A DNA stretch of 7,960 nt from an uncultured Clostridia bacterium (GCA_934149275.1 CAKPEG010000036.1:1-7960), one strand, 5' to 3'. Positions 1 to 6,019 are shown, counted from the stretch's first letter. The notes: generated by a model not told the origin, from the sequence alone. Program-made: numbers and translations.

Positions 1-240
1 GTAAATGCAGAAATATCAAGTGAAAGTGGTAGAGATATAGGATATGCAACTGTAATAGAAAACACTACAAGACCAAGCTACAATAGTTCAACAGGAAGAT
101 TTGTATATATATATGGAACACAAAATGCACAAGATTATACAACAGTATTACAAGGTGGAAAAATGTATTATTTACATCTTGGATACTATAAAGATAGATC
201 AACGAGTACAGGTGATGATAAATTCACAGTAAATAGTGTA
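1..240 (+). repeat. Insert module, copy 1 of a 385-residue-spaced duplication
   Basis: Residues 1-80 of the partial surface protein align without gaps to residues 386-465. By hand count about 51 of 80 positions are identical, including VNAEISSE, the STGRFVY block and the YYLHLGY block. This shows that the SpaA-with-insert plus MucBP unit was duplicated within the gene. Confidence 0.85.
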
Positions 241-3200
241 AATATTACATTAAATGATTCAGAGTTATATCATACAACTGTAGAAACAAATTCAGAAGGT
301 CAAGCTATAACACAGATACCATTTGGAAAGTATAGTATAACAGAAACAAAAGCGCCAGATGGATATTGGTTAAATGAAACACCAATGGTTGTTGAATTTA
401 GAAGTACAGATGATTCAGTTCATGAATTTACAATTGAAGATGAGGAAAAAGCCAAACTAACAGTACATCATTATATAAAGGGAACTACAACGAAATTGGC
501 AGATGATGAATATTTTGAGGGACGTATAGATGATTCATATACAACAAATCCTAAGTTGGATTTAGATAAATATGAATTAGAAGTAGATAAAAATGGGAAA
601 TTAGTATTACCTGAAAATGCAATAGGAACATACTCACAAACACCAACGGAGGTAACATATTACTATGTTGAAAAGAAAATACCGTTAACAGTTCATCATT
701 ATATAGAAGGAACTGCAACGCAAGTGCCATTGAAAGATGGAAGTCTTGCAGAAGATCGAGTAGACAATGGAGTAGAAGGAGAGGCATATACAACTTCACC
801 TATATTAGATGAAAATTTAAGTGATGAATATGAATTAGCAGAAACACCGGATAATGCAAATGGTACATATTCTGGAAGTGAGATAATAGTAACTTATTAT
901 TATAAGAAAGTTTCTAGAACAGTTAATTTAATAAAGTATCAGCAAGATGGAAAGACACCACTTCAAGGTGTTAAATTTAATGTAATAGAAAAAAGAGATG
1001 ATATTGTTATAGATGAAGTAAAGAGTGATGGAACATATTATTTTACGAATAGCAATGGAAAATATATTTCTAACAATCAAAATGAATCAGACACAACGGC
1101 TAAATCGTATATGAAAATAGATACGACAAATGCAGTTAAAGATATAACAGTTACAGTGAATGCTGAAATATCAAGTGAAGGTGGCTATGATATAGGATAT
1201 GCAACTATAACTCAAACAGAAAATGCACCAGCGTATAATGTTTCTACAGGAAGATTTGTGTATATATCAGGAACACAAAGTGCGAAAGATTATTCTACAA
1301 CTCTTGAAAAAGGAAAAGTATATTATTTACACTTGGGATATAGAAAAGATAGTAGTGCAAATTCAGGAACAGATACATTTATAATTAATAGTATAGATGT
1401 GGGTAATGTTGAACGACACATAACAAATGAACAAGGTAAAATACAAACTGATTTAGAAATAGGAAAATATGAAGTAACAGAGATTGAAGCACCAGAAGGT
1501 TATAAGTTACCAGATAATCCAACCACAGAAGTTACAATTACTAAAGCTACAACAAGTGAAGATTTAGAAATCACAAATGAGAAGAAGACTGGTACAGTTA
1601 TAGTTCACCATTATATAGAAGGTACAACAACACCTGTGCCATTGGCAGATGGAAGTGTGGGACAAGATGAAACAAAGACTGGTAATGTAGGTGATATGTA
1701 TGCAACAGTTGCAAGAACTGATATTTCAGAAGGATATGAATTAGTTTCTGAGCCAGAAAATGCTAGTGGAAATTATATAGATGGAAATATTGAAGTAATA
1801 TATTATTATAAAGCTATACCAGCATCAGTAATAGTACATCACTACTTAGAAGGTACAACTACAAAACTAGCAGATGATGTAACTTTTGATGGTATCGTTG
1901 GAGAAAATTACACAACTGGTGTGGCAGATGTGGATGAGATGTATGAATTAGTTGCAGAACCAAACAATAAAGAAGGAAAGATGACAAAAGAGCAAATAGT
2001 TGTAACATATTATTATCAATTGAAGAAGTACCCATATATAGTAAATTATCTAGAAAAAGACACAGACAAAGTGTTGCGTGCAGCGAAAAAAGGTGATGAA
2101 TTAGTTTATGGAAGTGCAGTAAATTCTATAGACGAAAAGATAGATATTGATGGTTATGTATTTGACAGTTTTGATAAAGATGTATTAACAATAGGAACAG
2201 AAAATAACGAAATAAACATTTATTATACAAAGCGTAATGATTTAAGTTATACAGTAAATTACTTAGAGAAGGATACGAATAAAGTATTACATGAATCAAA
2301 AGTACAAGGTAATATGACATTCGAAGATGTTGTAAAATCAAGTGATGAAATAATAGATATCTATGGATATAAGTATGATTCAGCAGATAAAGATACTCTA
2401 ATTATAAGGACAGATGAAAATGTGATAAATCTTTACTATACAAAGAAAGATGCGCAAGTAATAGTTCACTACTATGAAGAAAATACAACAAAGAAATTAT
2501 CAGAAGATGTAACTATAAACGGAAAAGTGGATGATCCATATACAACAGTTTCAGCTGATGATGTACCAATAAAATATGAATTAGTTGGAACACCAGATAA
2601 TGCTAGCGGTACAATGACTGAAGATACTATTGAAGTAATTTACTACTATAGAGTAAAAGATGCGGTAGTTAATGTTAAATATCTAGAAAAAGGTACAAAC
2701 ATTGAATTAGCTAATCCAGATAGATTAAATGGAAAAGTTGAAGATGATTATCAGACAATGGCAAAAGACATTGAAGGATATCAATTAGTAGAACATACTG
2801 GAAATGAAAAAGGTAAGTTCGAAGTTGAACCATTAACAATTACTTACTATTATTTGTACAAGACAAAAGCAACAGTTCAATATATTGATAAAACAACGGG
2901 TGCAATCTTAGAACAATCAACAACAGAAGGCCTTGAGGAAGATGACTTCGTAACAGAAAGTAAAAACTTTGAGAATTATGTATTAGTTGAAGAACCTGCA
3001 GAGAAAACAGTTAAGATGACAAAAGAAGAACAAGTGTTGAAATATTATTATAGTCACATTTCAGGAGGAGTAATTGAGAAACACATTGATGTAATTTCAG
3101 GACAAATCCTAGCAAATGCCGTACACAATGGAAATGAAGGAGATGCATACGACATACCATCAAGAACATTTGACGGATATGATTTAGTAGAAGATAGACT

Positions 3201-4668
3201 ACCAAGCAACGCTAAAGGAACAATGAAAGTTGAACCAGTTGAAGTAATTTACTACTACATCTATAGAAGCAAAGTAACAGCAGAGTATATTGACAAAGAA
3301 ACAGGAGATAAATTAGTTGATGATGAAGTACAAAATGGACACGAAGGTGATAATTACACAACAGAAAGAAAGTTATTTGATGGTTATAAATTAATTGAAG
3401 TACCAGCAAATGCAGATGGTTCAATGACGAAAGAAGATATCATAGTAAAATATTACTATGTTCGTACATCAGGTGGTGTAATTGTAAATCACTTAGATGT
3501 TAAGACAAATAAACAGTTGTTAGATGAAACAAAAGAGGAAGGATATGAAGGTGATCCATACGAAACACATGAAGAAAATATTTCAGGATATGATTTAGTA
3601 AAAGACAAATATCCAGAAAATGCAAAAGGAACAATGACAACAGAAACAATAAGAGTAACATATTATTACATTAAGAAAACAGAGGTTAATGTTAAATATG
3701 TTGATAAAGAAACTGGAGAGGAAATTGACGAGTCAACAAATATTCAAGGACACGAAGGTGATGACTATAAGACAGAAACAAAAGATATACTGGGATATGA
3801 CCTAATTGAAGAACCAGAGAACAAGAATGGAACAATGACTGCTGATTCAATAGATGTAATTTACTACTATAGAAGACCAGCGAAAGTTATAGTAAACTAC
3901 TATGATGCAGACACTAAAAAGAAATTAGCAGATGAAGTAGAGATTACAGGACATCAAGGAGATTCATATACAACAGAAGAAAAAGATATTAAGTATTATA
4001 GGGTTGAAACATTGCCAGTAAATAAAGATGGTAAGATGACTGTTACAGTAACAAAAGATGAAAATGGAAAAGATATTGTAGAGGATACAACATACGTAAA
4101 TTACTATTATAGAAAATTAATCTTTAACTTGAAGGTAGACAAAACAATTGCAAGTGTAATTGTAAATGGACAAGAAACAACAATCAATGGAAACCTAGGT
4201 AAAGTTGAAATTCATAGAAAAGATATTTCAACGGCAAATGTAAAAGTTGTTTATAAGATTAAAGTAACAAATGACAGTGAGTTAACTGGTAAAGCAAACG
4301 TATTAGAAAACATACCAAGTGGAATGACAATGAAGCTTGATAACAATCCAGGATGGACAATAAACGAAACTACTGCAAGTATTGAAACAGATGAGATAAA
4401 ACCAGGAGAGAGCAGAGAATATCAAGTAGTTCTAGGATGGCAGAATGGAGATAGCAATATTGGAACAAAAGAAAATGTTGCAAGTATTGTTACAGAGAAT
4501 GAAGCAGGATTTGATGAACAGTTTAATACAGACAATGTTAGTAGGGCTAATTTGATTGTAGCTGTTGGAACTGGTGAGGTTCCATATGTTGCAATAGCAG
4601 GAGGAGTTCTAATGATTATGATTGCTATGACAGCAGGAATTTATGTGATTAAGAAAAAACGTCAATAA
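1..4668 (+). CDS. Giant MucBP/SpaA repeat surface protein, 5' end missing
   Basis: Partial gene: the frame is open from base 1 to the TAA at 4666-4668 (1555 residues visible), and the ATG at 163 is internal because the same repeat unit begins upstream of it. Domain order by visible residue: end of an insert-bearing SpaA/Cna-B-like domain (1-147, ITETKAPDGY signature at 113-122); two MucBP repeats (153-303); a complete SpaA-like domain with insert (305-526); about twelve more MucBP repeats (532-1372), most ending in a YYY triplet; a DUF11-like domain (about 1374-1520); a membrane helix (about 1529-1550) and a KKKRQ tail. I saw no cysteine in the visible part. MucBP domains are known in mucin- or matrix-binding adhesins and SpaA domains in pilins, so a cell-surface adhesin is the likely role. 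There is no LPXTG motif; the anchor region reads AVGTGE (1521-1526). The binding target is not visible. Confidence 0.9.
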   Translation, partial: VNAEISSESGRDIGYATVIENTTRPSYNSSTGRFVYIYGTQNAQDYTTVLQGGKMYYLHLGYYKDRSTSTGDDKFTVNSVNITLNDSELYHTTVETNSEGQAITQIPFGKYSITETKAPDGYWLNETPMVVEFRSTDDSVHEFTIEDEEKAKLTVHHYIKGTTTKLADDEYFEGRIDDSYTTNPKLDLDKYELEVDKNGKLVLPENAIGTYSQTPTEVTYYYVEKKIPLTVHHYIEGTATQVPLKDGSLAEDRVDNGVEGEAYTTSPILDENLSDEYELAETPDNANGTYSGSEIIVTYYYKKVSRTVNLIKYQQDGKTPLQGVKFNVIEKRDDIVIDEVKSDGTYYFTNSNGKYISNNQNESDTTAKSYMKIDTTNAVKDITVTVNAEISSEGGYDIGYATITQTENAPAYNVSTGRFVYISGTQSAKDYSTTLEKGKVYYLHLGYRKDSSANSGTDTFIINSIDVGNVERHITNEQGKIQTDLEIGKYEVTEIEAPEGYKLPDNPTTEVTITKATTSEDLEITNEKKTGTVIVHHYIEGTTTPVPLADGSVGQDETKTGNVGDMYATVARTDISEGYELVSEPENASGNYIDGNIEVIYYYKAIPASVIVHHYLEGTTTKLADDVTFDGIVGENYTTGVADVDEMYELVAEPNNKEGKMTKEQIVVTYYYQLKKYPYIVNYLEKDTDKVLRAAKKGDELVYGSAVNSIDEKIDIDGYVFDSFDKDVLTIGTENNEINIYYTKRNDLSYTVNYLEKDTNKVLHESKVQGNMTFEDVVKSSDEIIDIYGYKYDSADKDTLIIRTDENVINLYYTKKDAQVIVHYYEENTTKKLSEDVTINGKVDDPYTTVSADDVPIKYELVGTPDNASGTMTEDTIEVIYYYRVKDAVVNVKYLEKGTNIELANPDRLNGKVEDDYQTMAKDIEGYQLVEHTGNEKGKFEVEPLTITYYYLYKTKATVQYIDKTTGAILEQSTTEGLEEDDFVTESKNFENYVLVEEPAEKTVKMTKEEQVLKYYYSHISGGVIEKHIDVISGQILANAVHNGNEGDAYDIPSRTFDGYDLVEDRLPSNAKGTMKVEPVEVIYYYIYRSKVTAEYIDKETGDKLVDDEVQNGHEGDNYTTERKLFDGYKLIEVPANADGSMTKEDIIVKYYYVRTSGGVIVNHLDVKTNKQLLDETKEEGYEGDPYETHEENISGYDLVKDKYPENAKGTMTTETIRVTYYYIKKTEVNVKYVDKETGEEIDESTNIQGHEGDDYKTETKDILGYDLIEEPENKNGTMTADSIDVIYYYRRPAKVIVNYYDADTKKKLADEVEITGHQGDSYTTEEKDIKYYRVETLPVNKDGKMTVTVTKDENGKDIVEDTTYVNYYYRKLIFNLKVDKTIASVIVNGQETTINGNLGKVEIHRKDISTANVKVVYKIKVTNDSELTGKANVLENIPSGMTMKLDNNPGWTINETTASIETDEIKPGESREYQVVLGWQNGDSNIGTKENVASIVTENEAGFDEQFNTDNVSRANLIVAVGTGEVPYVAIAGGVLMIMIAMTAGIYVIKKKRQ
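457..909 (+). repeat. MucBP repeats 1 and 2
   Basis: Two repeats of about 70-75 residues (153-222 and 229-303). They begin LTVHHYIKGTTT and LTVHHYIEGTAT and end VTYYYVEK and VTYYYKKV, the start and end pattern of MucBP-type domains. They sit between the two SpaA-like domains, unlike the main array further down. Confidence 0.75.
913..1578 (+). other. SpaA/Cna-B-like domain with a nested insert
   Basis: Residues 305-526. The first strand (VNLIKYQQDGKTPLQGVKF) and the last strands (NEQGKIQTDLEIGKYEVTE, then APEGY) match the SpaA prealbumin-like pattern. About 120 residues (roughly 355-467) sit between them where SpaA domains normally have a short connection. By analogy with the family, K312, E494 and N526 are candidate lysine, catalytic glutamate and acceptor for an intramolecular isopeptide bond; this is inferred from position and not shown. 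Confidence 0.65.
1156..1395 (+). repeat. Insert module, copy 2 of the 385-residue-spaced duplication
   Basis: Residues 386-465, the second copy of the module at 1-240 (offset exactly 1155 bases, in frame, no gaps by eye). It lies inside the complete SpaA-like domain, so the missing start of copy 1 can be predicted from the sequence just before this copy (about 913-1155). Confidence 0.85.
1594..4116 (+). repeat. Array of about twelve MucBP-type repeats
   Basis: Residues 532-1372, with units of about 65-78 residues starting near residues 532, 608, 677, 748, 818, 888, 955, 1023, 1091, 1159, 1228 and 1295. Each starts with a strand such as VIVHHY, VNVKYL or VTAEYID and most end in YYY. Units at 677 and 748 form a divergent pair (VNYLEKDT start, IYYTK or LYYTK end), probably a local duplication. 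The units at 1023 and 1159 share a GGVI start and an NAKGTM segment. They alternate with units at 955, 1091 and 1228 that carry YIDK or YVDK followed by TG, giving a two-domain higher-order repeat. Confidence 0.8.
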
Positions 4669-4689
4669 TATAAATTAATTATTGCCCCA

Positions 4690-4817
4690 AAAAGAACATT
4701 ATATTTTATTTTCGAGAGACGCGCAGTTTGAAAGTTTTTCCCTAATCCGCTAAACAAAGTTTAGTGGGTGGGAAAATGTTTTAGCAAGGAACGAGAAAAT
4801 AAATATAATGTTCTTTT
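4690..4817. terminator. Long compound stem-loop after the surface-protein gene
   Basis: The arm 4690-4714 (from AAAAGAACATTATATTT to TTTTCG) pairs with 4792-4817 (from CG to TATAATGTTCTTTT) over about 24 base pairs with one to three bulged bases. Inside it, 4736-4755 pairs with 4759-4776 as a long hairpin with an AAA loop; its stem includes CCGCTAAAC against GTTTAGTGG with one G-T pair. It starts 21 bases after the stop codon. It may act as a transcription terminator in both directions, since T-rich tracts flank both sides. The size, the complex interior and the near-perfect terminal arms also fit a small non-autonomous mobile element or a structured RNA. I recognise no known RNA family. Confidence 0.55.
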
Positions 4818-4857
4818 AATTGTATTATCTAAAATATGAAAAAATAATTCACCAGAC

Positions 4858-4886
4858 TTGTGCTTTGGAAAAAAATGTTATATACT
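4858..4886 (+). promoter_or_regulatory. Promoter of the small hydrophobic peptide mRNA
   Basis: TTGTGC at 4858-4863, a 17-base spacer, then TATACT at 4881-4886. Transcription would start near 4892-4894, giving a leader of about 107 bases before the start codon. Confidence 0.6.
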
Positions 4887-4893
4887 ATTACGC

Positions 4894-4928
4894 ATAGGAA
4901 ATGAGAATAAGCGGAGTGTGTTGCCACC
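4894..4928. repeat. Left arm of an inverted repeat flanking the peptide gene
   Basis: ATAGGAAATGA (4894-4904), 16 bases, then TTGCCAC (4921-4927). The same two blocks in the same order occur on the - strand at 5196-5164 with a 15-base gap. Each arm starts at the predicted transcription start of its own RNA, so both RNAs would have similar 5' ends. Confidence 0.75.
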
Positions 4929-4996
4929 TTTAACTCTTTGATGCACACATACTACGTCCACAACTTTTTGTTGTGAGATTGATACATGGAGGTGGT
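4923..4996 (+). promoter_or_regulatory. Leader structure that can hide the ribosome binding site
   Basis: Bases 4923-4932 (GCCACCTTTA) can pair with 4987-4996 (TGGAGGTGGT) over ten positions including three G-U pairs, covering the GGAGG at 4988-4992. Between them lies a perfect 6-bp hairpin with a T5 loop (CACAAC 4959-4964, GTTGTG 4970-4975). A competing pairing, GTGTG (4916-4920) with CACAC (4944-4948), would remove part of the sequestering strand. Hidden ribosome binding sites are typical of type I toxin mRNAs. Confidence 0.5.
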
Positions 4997-5000
4997 TAAT

Positions 5001-5117
5001 ATGGTAGAATTATCAGTATTAAGTATTACATACCTACTTTTCTTCGGATTAGTAGGATTAGCTATCATAAATGTTGCCTTGTTAATCATCGTTTGTATAT
5101 TACTACATAGGCAATAA
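5001..5117 (+). CDS. 38-residue single-span hydrophobic peptide, probable type I toxin
   Basis: A 38-residue peptide starting MVELSVLSITYL and ending LLHRQ. One hydrophobic segment covers about residues 6-35, the only acidic residue is E3, and a short polar tail (HRQ) follows, so it should insert in the membrane as a single span. The start is the ATG at 5001, eight bases after a strong GGAGG (4988-4992); an in-frame ATG at 4986 overlaps that site and is unlikely to be used. It has its own promoter, a long leader with a hidden ribosome binding site, and a convergent small RNA overlapping its 3' end. This arrangement matches Gram-positive type I toxin-antitoxin loci of the TxpA/RatA, BsrG/SR4 and clostridial kind. 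I do not recognise the peptide family, so toxicity is inferred from architecture. A small regulatory membrane peptide is the alternative. Confidence 0.7.
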   Translation: MVELSVLSITYLLFFGLVGLAIINVALLIIVCILLHRQ

Positions 5118-5156
5118 AAAATAAGCCATTCTGCTTTTGACCGATGAATGGCTTAT
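5113..5156 (-). terminator. Intrinsic terminator of the antisense RNA
   Basis: A perfect 11-bp stem (ATAAGCCATTC 5121-5131 with GAATGGCTTAT 5146-5156) and a 14-base loop. On the - strand it is followed by TTTTTATT. On the + strand the bases after the stem (CTATTCAG) are not T-rich, so the toxin mRNA may read through it. Confidence 0.8.
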
Positions 5157-5194
5157 CTATTCAGTGGCAACCACTTACGTGGATTTCATTTCCT
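5113..5194 (-). ncRNA. Convergent antisense RNA, probable type I antitoxin
   Basis: Predicted transcript of about 80 nt from near 5194 (seven bases after the -10 box) to the T-run after the hairpin at 5156-5121. It is complementary to the toxin stop codon and the toxin mRNA 3' region. Near its 5' end, reading the - strand, CCAC (5182-5179), GTGG (5174-5171) and CCAC (5167-5164) follow each other, so two mutually exclusive hairpins are possible; the first has a GUAA tetraloop, the second a UUG loop. I see no ribosome binding site or start codon with a plausible product inside it. Its role as antitoxin is inferred from position and convergence. Confidence 0.65.
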
Positions 5195-5196
5195 AT
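5164..5196. repeat. Right arm of the inverted repeat flanking the peptide gene
   Basis: GTGGCAA (5164-5170) and TCATTTCCTAT (5186-5196) are the exact reverse complements of TTGCCAC and ATAGGAAATGA in the left arm. If the toxin mRNA extends past about 5196, its 3' end could pair with its own 5' end over 11 + 7 base pairs. Confidence 0.75.
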
Positions 5197-5200
5197 TTTT

Positions 5201-5229
5201 ATTATATACAGGGATTATGCTTTTGTCAA
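5201..5229 (-). promoter_or_regulatory. Perfect consensus promoter of the antisense RNA
   Basis: Read on the - strand: TTGACA (5229-5224), a 17-base spacer, TATAAT (5206-5201). This is an exact sigma-A/sigma-70 consensus and is stronger than the toxin promoter, as expected for an antitoxin RNA made in excess. Confidence 0.85.
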
Positions 5230-5265
5230 TGAAAAATGGTTATTTTTTACTTTATAAGAGATTTT

Positions 5266-5508
5266 TTATAGATTCTCTATTTTTGAAAAAATCTCATCTA
5301 ATGAAGATACATTATTTGAGTTTATATCATCTAAACCTTTTTGTAGTTTTTCTTTTAAATCCTTTTTGCTCTTTATTGTTACACTATCTGGTGCATCCAT
5401 ATCTATATATGATAATTTTAAATATTCTATAAAATTTATAACCTGATTTGTAAGTTCTTCCGGTAATGTTTCAATTTCGTTATATAATTTTTGTTTTTCA
5501 ATAGACAT
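5266..5508 (-). CDS. Solitary type II antitoxin-like protein
   Basis: Complete 80-residue protein, ATG at 5508-5506 and TAA at 5268-5266. The N-terminal half (IETLPEELTNQVINFIEYLK) resembles the helical DUF2281/addiction-module antitoxin pattern. The C-terminal half (LKEKLQKGLDDI, then SSLDEIFSKIENL) resembles RelB-type tails that wrap a toxin. The middle is acidic and polar (DMDAPDSVT). Such genes normally lie just upstream of a RelE/ParE-type toxin. Here no toxin gene follows: 37 bases after the stop comes the antisense RNA promoter. It may be an orphan antitoxin, the remnant of a broken module, or a regulator with a distant partner. The ribosome binding site is weak (GAG about nine bases before ATG), and an extended -10 promoter lies just upstream. 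The family assignment is by sequence pattern only. Confidence 0.7.
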   Translation of the reverse strand: MSIEKQKLYNEIETLPEELTNQVINFIEYLKLSYIDMDAPDSVTIKSKKDLKEKLQKGLDDINSNNVSSLDEIFSKIENL

Positions 5509-5537
5509 ATAGGTTATCTCTATAACAATTTTATATT

Positions 5538-5546
5538 AGTATATCA
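5538..5546 (-). promoter_or_regulatory. Extended -10 promoter for the antitoxin-like gene
   Basis: Read on the - strand, TGATATACT is a TGN extended -10 box followed by a leader of about 23 bases to the ATG at 5508. No good -35 hexamer is seen, which extended -10 promoters can tolerate. Confidence 0.45.
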
Positions 5547-5991
5547 TGTTTCCAAGTAAAAATAAATACTTTATTTATAAAGAAGATAAGAGAATATAAA
5601 ATATAATTGACGTAACCTTATTATTACGAAGAAAATAAATATATCAGTTGTAAATAAAGTTAATTTTCATGAACAAAGTAATATGTATAATGTTAGCATA
5701 GTTGTTTTATTGATAGCCGTAAGAGTTAATGGATTTTTGAATATTTTTTCATTTAGAAAAGAAAAACAAAAATAATACTTGTGGAAAAAGGATACTGAAA
5801 TTACTACGAAACATACTATTCCGTAAACAAATGCCGCTTTTTGTTGAATAAATGTAATGAAAAAGAGATTAAAAAGTAAAACCACTCAAGAAAAAAATTT
5901 TTTCAACTGTAAAAGACTAGGGATATAGGAAATTAAATATTTGTTTTGTCTTATAAGTATTAATATATATATAGGTAGGAATTTTATGCTA
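5547..5991. other. AT-rich stretch with no supported gene
   Basis: No reading frame here has a ribosome binding site and a recognisable product. It contains only short A/T palindromes, for example GAAAAAAATTTTTTC near 5890. A possible weak promoter for the next gene lies at 5941-5969 (TTGTTT, 17 bases, TATATA). It could be decayed DNA, but I cannot identify a parent gene. Confidence 0.5.
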
Positions 5992-6019
5992 TTGACTCTT
6001 TATATAATCTATTTAAAAT
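5992..6019 (+). promoter_or_regulatory. Promoter of the second surface-protein gene
   Basis: TTGACT (5992-5997), a 16-base spacer, TAAAAT (6014-6019); five of six bases match in each box. Transcription would start near 6026, leaving a short leader with AAGGAG at 6041-6046, eight bases before the ATG at 6055. Confidence 0.55.

Noticed and set aside
163..165. ATG at 163 as the start of the large surface-protein gene
   Set aside because: The frame is open back to base 1 and residues 1-54 align with the internal copy at 386-439, so this methionine is internal. There is no ribosome binding site before it.
1594..4116. Repeat array considered as CRISPR or non-coding tandem repeats
   Set aside because: The periodicity is in the protein (65-78 residues per unit) with diverged nucleotide sequence in one open frame, so these are coding domain repeats.
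4735..4777. Twister-like ribozyme suggested by CCCTAATCCGC facing GTGGGTGGG
   Set aside because: The inner hairpin closes with a three-base loop, so the further stems and pseudoknot loops a twister needs are missing.
4986..4988. In-frame ATG at 4986 as the start of the small peptide
   Set aside because: It overlaps the GGAGG site that correctly serves the ATG at 5001 and has no ribosome binding site of its own.
5148..5432. 94-codon + strand frame starting in the antisense RNA terminator
   Set aside because: It crosses the antisense RNA and its promoter and is antisense to the antitoxin-like gene; its composition is that of a reverse-strand shadow.
5681..5780. Short + strand frame of about 30 codons with a hydrophobic N-terminus
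   Set aside because: No ribosome binding site, no promoter-like element in front and no recognisable pattern; it cannot be told from chance in AT-rich DNA.
5667..5885. 72-codon hydrophobic - strand frame
   Set aside because: It begins with GTG, has no ribosome binding site and is rich in Phe/Leu/Ile as expected from reading A-rich DNA backwards. No recognisable domain.
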